A DNA stretch of 63,321 nucleotides, from the NCBI GenBank assembly GCA_018433245.1, contig JAHDRN010000010.1, forward strand, positions 1-63,321, read 5' to 3'. This document shows, in pieces, positions 11,213 to 20,600 of this stretch; within the stretch, counting starts at the first letter, position 1; every line of letters starts with the position of its first letter. The position numbers and the translations under genes were made by a program. The notes below the pieces were generated by a model, which was not told where the DNA came from, did not search any database, and was given only the letters and a program-made list of their open reading frames with translations. The stretch is from Candidatus Proruminimicrobium quisquiliarum (GTDB taxonomy: Bacteria > Elusimicrobiota > Endomicrobiia > Endomicrobiales > Endomicrobiaceae).

Positions 11213-11692
11213 ATGCCAAGAAAAGCATTAAAACCAAGAGAAAAAAGAGGGATGCCGAACGGAGATTCAAAATTTAATTCAGTTTTGATTGCAAGATTTA
11301 TAAATAAACTTGATCACAGCGGCAAAAAAAGCACGGCTGAAAAAATAATGTATACTGCGTTTGATATCGTTAAAGAAAAAATGGGAGAAGAACCATTGGA
11401 AGTATTTAACAGAGCTATAGAAAATGCAAGACCGCTTCTTGAAGTAAGACCGAGAAGAGTCGGCGGAGCAACATATCAGGTTCCGATGGAAGTTCCTATG
11501 GTAAGATCAACAACTCTTGCGATGAACTGGATAATGGAAGCAGCCAGATCAAAAACAGGCAGACCTATGGCAGACAGACTTGCTCAGGAATTTATGGATG
11601 CAAGCAAGAAAGAAGGGTCTGTTATGAAGAAGAGAGAAGATACGCATAAGATGGCGGAAGCTAATAAGGCTTTTGCTCATTATAAATGGTAA
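11213..11692 (+). CDS. rpsG: 30S ribosomal protein S7
   Basis: 159 residues, the primary 16S-binding assembly protein of the small-subunit head. Typical start MPRKALKPREKR, then RPLLEVRPRRVGGATYQVP and the C-terminal KREDTHKMAEANKAFAHYKW. GAGGGAAAG precedes the ATG. In the standard str operon fusA and tuf follow rpsG; here the operon ends in a structured element and a restriction-modification island instead. Confidence 0.98.
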   Translation: MPRKALKPREKRGMPNGDSKFNSVLIARFINKLDHSGKKSTAEKIMYTAFDIVKEKMGEEPLEVFNRAIENARPLLEVRPRRVGGATYQVPMEVPMVRSTTLAMNWIMEAARSKTGRPMADRLAQEFMDASKKEGSVMKKREDTHKMAEANKAFAHYKW

Positions 11693-11707
11693 GCTTTCTT
11701 TTATAGC

Positions 11708-11815
11708 GACCGAAATATTTTGGCTACAATTTCAAAACGCAAGCACTTATGTACCGTTTCACTTACGTACACCGCGTGCTTGCGTTTTTTTATTTCGCAC
11801 GAAATCTTTCTAGTC
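11708..11815 (+). repeat. Structured repeat element, copy 1 (double-stem hairpin)
   Basis: 108-bp element. The outer stem is GAAATATTTTG (712-722 of the 11 kb block) with CGAAATCTTTC (800-810), containing one T.C mismatch and one T.G wobble. The inner perfect 12-bp stem is AAACGCAAGCAC (11735-11746) with GTGCTTGCGTTT (11776-11787). The internal loops GCTACAATTT and ATTTCGC are shared exactly with the second copy at 57722-57834. A T-run directly after the inner stem suggests that this copy can also terminate rpsG transcription. The family is not recognised. Confidence 0.7.
11735..11791 (+). terminator. Probable terminator of the rpoB-rpsG operon
   Basis: The 12-bp GC-containing inner stem of the repeat element is followed by a seven-T run. 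It lies 43 bp past the rpsG stop and is the only candidate terminator before the convergent HNH gene. Confidence 0.6.
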
Positions 11816-11847
11816 TTTAACGACAACAGGAATTTTTTATTATGTAA

Positions 11848-12606
11848 TTAATATAATGATAATAATTCTTCAAATGTTAAATTAATTTGGAGATTTTTAT
11901 TTAAGAGTTCTTTTCTTATGTAAAATAACTTTTTCAAAATTTCATTTTTTGTTTTTTTGTCTCCAAAATGAACGGCTCTATGACAATTTGGGCAAAGAGA
12001 AATAATATTTTCTATAAGATCAAGATGTCTATCATATTTCTTACAGTTTTCATATATATGTGGTATTAAGTGATGAGCTTCCATATATTGTTTCCCTGAA
12101 GTATTAGAAATAAATGTCAGATGGGATGAATCTATTTCACATTTATATTTAGCTTGTTGCAAACATAACTTTCCCATTCTAGGATCTCTTAGTAACTTTT
12201 TTGTATTTGAATTTGAAAATTTAATGGATTTTTGATTATTATTAATGAGTAATAATCTGTCTTTTTCAGAAATAGTTATATCATTTACATCTCTATTATA
12301 TGCTTCATCATTTTCTTCATAAGTTTTATTATTTATTTTTAAAAATTTTAAATAGTAATCCGTAGAAGCTTTATGTTTGCCATTATCTCTATTATTAATT
12401 CTCTTAAATTCAAGATCTCTTGTTATAAAAGATAATGCTTTGTGAAAATCCTCAAATTTCTCATATTCAAAAATATTTTTGATTGAAGAATTTGTTTTTA
12501 AATGTTTTTTGAGATTTCTTAGAGAAGAAATATAAGTATTACGAGTACCCTCTCCTAATTTTGTTTTTGTTTCTAAGTATTGTCTAAATTTTATTTCTTG
12601 ATTCAT
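11848..12606 (-). CDS. HNH endonuclease with integrase-like N-terminal domain
   Basis: 252 residues. The C-terminal HNH nuclease (about residues 150-235) shows EAHHLIPH, ENIISLCPNCHRAVHFG and an upstream KCEID cysteine, the beta-beta-alpha-metal fold seen in McrA-like restriction enzymes and many mobile nucleases. The first about 50 residues (FRQYLETKTKLGEGTRNTYISS, then LRNLKKHL) resemble the SAM-like core-binding domain of tyrosine recombinases, with no recombinase catalytic domain. It is divergent from the cytosine methyltransferase gene across a 158-bp shared control region, so it probably belongs to the same defence island. It may be a second or modification-dependent restriction nuclease; the target is unknown. 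Very AT-rich, consistent with transfer. Confidence 0.75.
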   Translation of the reverse strand: MNQEIKFRQYLETKTKLGEGTRNTYISSLRNLKKHLKTNSSIKNIFEYEKFEDFHKALSFITRDLEFKRINNRDNGKHKASTDYYLKFLKINNKTYEENDEAYNRDVNDITISEKDRLLLINNNQKSIKFSNSNTKKLLRDPRMGKLCLQQAKYKCEIDSSHLTFISNTSGKQYMEAHHLIPHIYENCKKYDRHLDLIENIISLCPNCHRAVHFGDKKTKNEILKKLFYIRKELLNKNLQINLTFEELLSLY

Positions 12607-12621
12607 TCAATACTCCTTTTG

Positions 12622-12672
12622 TTAATGAATATAATGTTATTATAGTATAATTCAGTATTAATGAATATAATG
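12622..12672. promoter_or_regulatory. Direct repeats, candidate operator between HNH and methyltransferase genes
   Basis: The 15-bp sequence TTAATGAATATAATG occurs twice, at 12622-12636 and 12658-12672 (36 bp apart). On the minus strand a TATAAT (12644 down to 12639) lies between them, so the repeats would cover the start site and the -35 region of the HNH promoter. No controller-protein gene is present, so a repressor would have to be one of the three enzymes or a host factor. The repeats are seen; the role is inferred. Confidence 0.4.
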
Positions 12673-12719
12673 ATTTATATTATTGTTAATTTCAGATTTT
12701 GTATTTGTTGTTTATTTTG

Positions 12720-12725
12720 TATAAT
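12720..12725 (+). promoter_or_regulatory. Candidate -10 box for the methyltransferase gene
   Basis: TATAAT lies 40 bp before the ATG of the methyltransferase. Only a poor -35 (TTTGTA, 16-bp spacing) is visible, so the promoter is tentative. Confidence 0.35.
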
Positions 12726-12764
12726 CCTATCGTAGTTTAGATTGAAAAATATGGTGTTATAATT

Positions 12765-13730
12765 ATGAAACAGTTAAAATTTATGGATTTTTGTGCTGGT
12801 ATTGGTGGTGGACGATTAGGATTAGAAAAAGCCGGATGTGTTTGTATGGGTTTTTCTGAGATAATGGCATCATCTATAAAAACGTATAATGTTTTACACA
12901 ATACAAAAGACGAAAAGAATTTTGGGGATCTTACAAAAATTAATCCAAAAGAATTGCCAAATTTTGATATTATGCTTGCCGGATTTCCGTGTCAAGCTTT
13001 TTCAATTATTGGACAAAGAAAGGGTTTTGAAGACGAGAGAGGACAAATTATATATCATTTGATAAAAATTTTAAAACATCAAAAAGTTCCTTATTTTATT
13101 TTGGAAAATGTCAAAGGTTTAATAAATCATGATAAAGGAAAAACTCTTATAACTATAATTAAGGCATTAGAAGATGTAGGTTATTATGTTGGATGGAAGC
13201 CTCTTAATAGTGTTGATTATGGTGTTCCTCAAATGAGAGAAAGGATTTATTTTATAGGCATTAAAAAAGATAAAATCAATTCCGGTAAATATAAATGGCC
13301 TGAACAAGTGCCACTTCCGAAGATAGAAAGATATTTATCTGATGACAATTCAAGTATTTTAAACATAAACGATAAAGGTTTTCAAAAATATTTATCTAAT
13401 AAATATAATAAAAATAATCATGATTTGAATAAGATTTTATCTGAAGATTATCTTGTGATTGATACAAGGCAGTCTGATTTGCGAATATATCGTAATAAAG
13501 TGCCAACATTACGAACTGGACGACATGGCATTTTATATGTTAAAAGTGGCAAAATTAAAAAATTGTCTGGATTTGAAAGTTTGTTATTACAAGGGTTTGA
13601 TAAGGAAAGGGCAAAAAAAGCTTCAGAGAAAATAGTAGATAGCAAATTATTATCTCAAGCTGGCAATGCTATGACAGTAAATGTTATTGAATTATTAGGA
13701 AAATCGCTTATAGAATATATCGGGAGATAA
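12765..13730 (+). CDS. DNA (cytosine-5)-methyltransferase
   Basis: 321 residues, the size of small C5-methyltransferases such as M.HhaI. Motif I (DFCAGIGGGRLGLEKAG, residues 8-24) binds AdoMet; motif IV AGFPCQAFS supplies the catalytic Cys76; motif VI is ENVKGL near residue 119; motif VIII-type sequence follows QMRERIYFIGI; motif X is QAGNAMTVNV near the C-terminus. The target-recognition region between about 180 and 270 is short. The restriction gene follows after 4 bp, and the enzyme should protect the same site (GCGC if the nuclease call is right). Confidence 0.93.
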   Translation: MKQLKFMDFCAGIGGGRLGLEKAGCVCMGFSEIMASSIKTYNVLHNTKDEKNFGDLTKINPKELPNFDIMLAGFPCQAFSIIGQRKGFEDERGQIIYHLIKILKHQKVPYFILENVKGLINHDKGKTLITIIKALEDVGYYVGWKPLNSVDYGVPQMRERIYFIGIKKDKINSGKYKWPEQVPLPKIERYLSDDNSSILNINDKGFQKYLSNKYNKNNHDLNKILSEDYLVIDTRQSDLRIYRNKVPTLRTGRHGILYVKSGKIKKLSGFESLLLQGFDKERAKKASEKIVDSKLLSQAGNAMTVNVIELLGKSLIEYIGR

Positions 13731-13734
13731 AATT

Positions 13735-14484
13735 GTGGATAAGTCTCAGCTTTTAGGTTCTCAAACTGCGAAGAATGGATTTAATAATGAACATGACATA
13801 GCCAATAAATTTAATGATTGGGTGCGAGATGAAGATGCTCAAAAATGGCTTGTAATAATGGATTATAAATTAGAAAAAGTTGAGAGCGTTAAGGCAGTTG
13901 TGTTGAGCGGTTACAAAGCTGATGTTAATGTTCAGATTACAATTACCTTGAAGGAAGCAATAAATGTGGAAAATATACAGGTTAAACTGGTCAGCAATAA
14001 GGCTGGTTTTAATCAAATTGATAAGCGTTGGGTTGATAAATATGTTTCACTTTGGAATATTCCAGAAGATGTTACAAATATTTTAAAAAGATTTACAGGT
14101 GAATTGAAGCCCACAATTTCAAAAACAAGGGATAAGAAAAAGAGAAGAATGTTCATTGATGAATTTTTAATTGGTGAACGGACTAAATTGATTAAATTTT
14201 TGAATAAAAATCGCCCACTAATAGTAAATGATGTTTTGCGCGGTAGGGGAGAGTTTGCAGCAGAATGGGTAATTGTTGCACAGAAAATAAGTGAAAAAAC
14301 TCGTTGGATTTTAAAAAACATCAATGAAGTTGTAAATCATTATGATGGAAATATTGCAATAACAAAACAAGGAAATATAAAAATTGGCAGGATAACAATG
14401 CAACGAAAAGGTGGAGACAACGGAAGGGAAACTGCAAAAATGTTGCAGTTTAAAATAAATCCTGCAGAACTTTTTGAAATTTAA
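13735..14484 (+). CDS. Type II restriction endonuclease, HinP1I-like
   Basis: 249 residues, close to R.HinP1I (G^CGC) in length and, as I recall that protein, alike along its whole length: an early TAKNGF, AVVLSGYKADVNVQ, IQVKLVSNKAGFNQIDK, GELKP, RGRGEFAAEWV and a C-terminal RKGGDNGRETAKMLQFKI. The proposed catalytic residues are Asp63 and the Gln82-x-Lys84 pair, matching the D...QxK site of HinP1I/MspI-type enzymes. The start is GTG at 13735 with GGGAGA at 13722-13727, four bases after the methyltransferase stop, so the two are translated from one message. Confidence 0.85.
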   Translation: MDKSQLLGSQTAKNGFNNEHDIANKFNDWVRDEDAQKWLVIMDYKLEKVESVKAVVLSGYKADVNVQITITLKEAINVENIQVKLVSNKAGFNQIDKRWVDKYVSLWNIPEDVTNILKRFTGELKPTISKTRDKKKRRMFIDEFLIGERTKLIKFLNKNRPLIVNDVLRGRGEFAAEWVIVAQKISEKTRWILKNINEVVNHYDGNIAITKQGNIKIGRITMQRKGGDNGRETAKMLQFKINPAELFEI

Positions 14485-14679
14485 AAAACTATTATTATAT
14501 CCAGCGATATAAAAACTGCAATAAAATCATGTTATTGGGTGTTTTTAAAAGGAATAAATAAAAAGTCAATATTTCAAATGTGAAAAACTTGTAAAATAAT
14601 ATTTTTTTTGATACACTTCGGGCTGTAATTCAAGGCTTTCAAAATCTACAAAAATTTATAGATGTTTTTTGGGGGAAGA

Positions 14680-17600
14680 ATGAACTTCTTTTTAAAAGGT
14701 TCAGCAAGGCTTTCTGTGGTTTTATTTTTGTCAATGTTTTTGGGAATTTCGGCAGTTTTTGCTCAGATAAGCGGGGATAATGTATCAGAAAGTTATACTT
14801 ATTCATCCGATAATACGGCTGACACTATCTATACAAACATAATGGTAGGCTCTGGATATTGGAATTCTGTAAGCGGTTCGTCTGTAACGTTAAGTCCGGT
14901 AACGGCAACATCATTAACTGTTGACGGAACTGCAAGCGGTGGAGTTGTCAACTGGAATAATAATCTACCTCTTATTTTTGCGCTTCCTGCAAATATCAAT
15001 TTAAATTCAATATCTTTAACAAACGGTTACGGGTTGCGGGCTTCAACGATAACTTTGTCCAATACATCATATTTGCAAACCAATAGTGATTATATTGATA
15101 CATATACTTACGGCGGGGTTGTAAATAATAACGGAACGTTATCGCTTACAGGCGGAACAAACTATAATAATATAATCGGATCGGGATGGTTAGGGATATA
15201 TAATTCTGTTATAAATAATGCTGACATTGTTCAAGATTATATGGCTGTTACTATCGGTGCAAATTTAAGTAATATTGCAGGAAGTTCGATAGCAGCAAAT
15301 TATTTACAGATAAACAGCAGTGCTTTATTAGAAACGGATATAGATGATATATTTGCAGTAAATAATATAAACAATGCCGGTACATTACGAATAAATGCTG
15401 ATGGTACAAATAACAACACTATAATCGGAGTAGGTGTTCTAGAAATAACAAACAATGCAACGGTTATAAACTTTGCTTCTGCGCAGTTAAGCCAACTAAA
15501 TATAAGCAGTGGTTCTGTTTTAACGACCGATATTGATAATATAAATACATATACGACTGGCGGGAGTATAATCAATAACGGGCTTTTGTATATTTATGCA
15601 GACGGAGTAAACTATAACGATATAACCGGCACAGGCGAATTTAATGTTGGTTTCCCAAATACCGTATACAATGATATGACGGCGACAATATCACAAAGTA
15701 CAGTAACAATTTCAGGCGTATTTATAAATGATAATGGAACAGATGATGCAGTTACTGCCTCAAACGGTTTTTTTGTTAATGCAAATGCAACATTGCAAAG
15801 CAATGCCTCGGCATTAGCAGGAGACATTACAAATAACGGCGGATGGGTAGTTTTTACAGGCGGCACAAACGACAATGACGTTACCGGTACGGGCTGGCTG
15901 AGAGCAACAGACACAATGACAAACAACGCAAATATCAGCCAAGGCAGAGTGTATATAGACGGCGGAACAGTTACAAATAACGGTGTAATTACGGCAGATG
16001 ATATATATGTAGACTGGGATGCAATATTGTTGACAACAAATCTGCTTGATACAACCGCTGGCAGCGGAGGGATACATAATAACGGTCTTTTACAAGTTAA
16101 TGTCAGCAGTAGCGGTACAGTAAACAATCCAAATATTATAGACGGAACAGGTAATTTTCAACTATTAGGCAATACAATTTTTACACAACAAACAGATAGA
16201 ACAATAACTCAAAATGCGATATTGATTTCTTCTAATACTTTAATGACTGCAAATGCCGATGATTTGATTGTATCCGATAAAATATATAATGACGGAAGTT
16301 TAACACTTGAAGGTTTCAGCAACATCAATGACAATGAAATAACCGGAACAGGCGATTTGTTTATAAACGATTTGATACAAAATAGAAAAAATATAAATCA
16401 AGAAAATTTAACAATATACGATTCTATGAGTTTGTTTAATGTTGAAGGTTCAACTATAACGCTTACGGATAATCTTTTAATCGGTTCATTTGCCGGTTTA
16501 CAAAACGATGGAGTGTTAAATGTAGTAAACGGCGTAAACAACGGTTCAATAATATATGGCACAACATCAGAAGGAATTATAAATATATCCGGAGATTTTA
16601 TCAATAACGGGAATATGTCACAAGAACAGTTAAATATATCTAGTAGCGGTTCAGTAACAACAAATGCTTCTAACTCAAATATACATCAAGGCATATCAAA
16701 CGACGGCGCCTTGATATTTACAGGCGGAATAAGCGATGATAATATAACGGGTACCGGAACATTGACTTTCAACGGTGCAGAAGGCAATTTAGTAAATTAT
16801 GCGGATATAAATCAGTTTGCTGTTAATATAACAACCGGTATATTTAGTAATATTGAAGGCCGTTCAATAACTGCAACAAATATAGATATAACAAGCAACG
16901 GTGCTTTATGGACAGACATAGATGATATAGATACATATAATGCAGGCGGAAGAATTTTAAATGACGGTTTAATGTATTTTAATACTTCTGACAGTGGTGA
17001 AAACTTTAATTCAATAATAGGTTCAGGAAGAATTGAAATTTTTAACGGTTATACATTGTTTAACAGTTCTTCAATAGTTCAGGGCGAAATTGCAAATGCT
17101 TCAACATTTGTAAATAATGCAATAGGAACAGTTAATGCAGGTTTGTTTGAAAATTTTAATTTTGGACAGAATGACGGATTAATGAATATAGAAAATTTTA
17201 CAAATGATGGTCCTTTTGTAAATACGGTTGGCGGAATAATAAATGCCGAAACTCTTATTAATACTGATATTTTTGCAAATAACGGAACTACAAATGCCGA
17301 TTATTTGGTAAATACCGGCTTGTTTTCTAATGACAATGCTTTAAATGTTGAAGGCGGATTTAATTTTAATACAATCAGCAGACAGAACGGAGTAGGATTT
17401 GGAACAATGACGGTAACGAACGGCGTATTTGATAATTCAGGCGGAACTATTATTCAGTATACGGCAATCATAGAAAATGACGGTCACTTAATTACAGATG
17501 CCGATCATTTGATACTTGATACCGGTATTACAAATGATTCAATACTTGAATTTACAGGCGGAACAATTGTAAACGATATAATAGGAGATGGAACGCTTTT

Positions 17601-20600
17601 GATAACCGGTGTTGTCGGAAGTTCTAATACTGTTGATCAGGATCATTTAGGTGTTTACGGCAGTTTCAGAAATTCTTCACATACTTATGTAAACAGTGCT
17701 TTTGTTGACTCAGGAGCAAATGTAGTTAATGATGCGGGTTCAAATCTCTTTATAGATTCTCTTGTAAATAACGGAACGATTAATAATTCAGCAGTAAGAG
17801 GAAGCGGATTTGAAGTAGGCAATGTTTTAAATAACGGAGATATGATAGGAACAGGCGATATACAGATATACGGAACATTTATAAATGAATCAAGCGGAAC
17901 ACTTCAGCAGGCAAATATAAATGTAGCTTCAACAACGGCATCTTTAATAAGCAATGCTTCAAGTTTAACCGGCAATATAAACAATGCGGGAACTTTAGTG
18001 CTTACCGGCGGAACAAATAATAACACAATATCAGGTTTTGAAGGAATTTACGGTGACCTGGCAATAAACGGAAATGTAACAAGTACTGCCGATATATATC
18101 AGGAGAATTTAACGGTATCAGACGGCTCATCTTTTGCTAATGCACATGCAAATTTTAACAATACGATTTTTAATAACGGGGCAATAATAAATAATGCGTT
18201 TTTGTCTGCTTACAGACTGATAAATAATTCAGGAGCTGTTGTGATAAATAACTCAGATTTTGGTTTTGACGAAGGAATAAATAACGGAACAATAACCGGA
18301 ACCGGCATGTTATCTGTTTATAACGACTTCACAAACTTTGGGTCAATAAGTCAGAACGATGTTTACGTAAACGGCGGTTTGTTTCAAAATGACGGGTCAT
18401 TAGATGCAGGTAATTTGTATATCAGCAATAGTGTTGAATTCAGAACTAATATGAGTGATTTAAATGCAACTGTATATAACGATGGTATGATTGTAACAAA
18501 CGGTGGTGCAAATAGTAATACAATTGCAGGCAACGGATCATTATTGGTGTCTGGCGGAGCAATGGTTAATGACGGAACAATAACTCAGGATAATTTGGGA
18601 ATAAATTCAGATTCTACACTTAGAACATCAGCACAATCATTAACAATAGCTAACGGCATAGAAAATAACGGAACTTTATTTATTGATTATTCAATAGGTG
18701 CAGATATAAATTCAAATGATATCAGAGGGGACGGAATTATCCGTATAGTAAACGGAACAGATTTAACAAATACAGGCGAAATAAGACAAGAAGGTATGGC
18801 AATAACAAACGGTTCAACTCTTCATACCGATGCAAGTTTATTGTACATGGCAAACAGAATTTTAAATAACGGAACTCTTGATTTTAATGTAACGGGAGAT
18901 AACGCAAACAACATAACAGGTTCCGGAACTTTAAGTATAACTGACGCTCAGGTTGTAAATACAGGCGCAATAGGACAAAGTCTGCTTTATATAAATAATT
19001 CCAGCTTTACTACAGATGCAAGTTTGTTAAACGGGACAGCAGAAATAGCTAACGGATACGATTTGTATTTTACAGGCGGATTAAATACAAGCACTATAAC
19101 AAATCCTGATGACGGTTATTTGTATATAACGGGAGATGTTGAAAATGCCGACGGAGTAAGTATTGAACAGAATTTATTAGAAATATACAGCGGTGCCAGA
19201 TTTACCGTAAACGCAGACGATCTTGATATTGCTAATCAAGGAATATCAAATGAAGGAATCCTTGCATTAAAAGATGCGAATGATTCAACTTTAGAAGAAG
19301 ATGTTTACGGGGCTGGGCAGATTGTTAAAACAGGAGCAGGTATTGTAGAACTTGCAGGAGAAAATACTTATGACGGAACAACAATAATAACCGAAGGCGC
19401 ACTTCAGGTTTCAGATACATCTAATATCGGTGCAAATTCAATTATGTTTGACGGCGGTAATCTTATAGCAGACTCAAACTTCTTTACTCTCAGCAATGAA
19501 TTTACGGCCACGGAAGGAAACGATATAAATATAGATGTTATTAACAGCGGAGAGCTTACTCTTGACGGCGTTATAAACCAGCAGTCTACAACTCCTGCAA
19601 ATTTAGTAAAAGACGGAGACGGAACTCTTATTCTTGATATGGGTTCTAATGATTACCAAGGCGACACATACGTTAATAACGGAACTCTTATTGGAACTAC
19701 AGAAAACATAAACGGCAAACTTTACGGAACCGGTTCAAGCAATCTTGATACATATGAATTTACAGACGGCGTTCATTATAGTGACAGCGTTGTTGTCAGC
19801 GCTTTGTATCCGAAAGCCCCAAGCTCTTACGGATATGACGTTGTATTAAATGAAGTAGATAGCACTAACTATCTCGGAACTTTTAATAAAACAGGTTCGG
19901 CTTCAATGGAAGTTGTAAACTATTTCAGAGCACATTTGGCAAATATTACTGACGGGGCTTTGTATGTAAATAACATTGAAAGCGGAAACGATTTCATAGT
20001 TGACAGTACAATGACCTTTACAAACAGCTTGTTAGGCGGAAATTCCAATATAACGGCAACAACAGTTGTAATGGGAGACGGTTCAATATTAGCTCCGGGC
20101 AATTCAATAGGAACTACAAACATAACCGGCGATTTAGTTTTTGCAAGCAGTTCAACGTATGAAGTTGAATTTGAACAGGCGAGTATGCAAACCGGCGGCA
20201 TAAGCAATGATACAACAAACGTTTCGGGAACAACAACGATTGATAGTAATAATACATCACTTGACTTAATCAATTTGGACGGAAAATTTTATGTACATGA
20301 AACATTTGACATTATAACATCATCAGGAGCATTAACGGGCGAATTTGCAAATTCGTCGCTAACGGGATTTGACGTTGACAGTCCTGATTTGAGACTCGGT
20401 TCAAGAATAACATTCAGTACCGCTACGGTCGGAAATAATCTGCAGCTTATCGTAAGCAGAGAGGCTTCCGAGTATGAAAATTCAACAGAACTTACCGATA
20501 TGTCGCATAATGAAAGCGAAGTTGCAAGATCAATTGACGCGATATCAACCGGCAACGGCGGCGATATAACAAATTCATTAGATGTTTTGGAAAAATTTTA

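Noticed and set aside
14662-14679. Upstream ATG for the giant autotransporter
   Set aside because: It lacks a ribosome-binding site and its codons cover the GGGGGAAG site of the ATG at 14680.
15300-20555. Long minus-strand open frames inside the autotransporter genes
   Set aside because: They are shadows of the repetitive Asn/Thr/Gly coding sequence, with no starts, ribosome-binding sites or recognisable domains.
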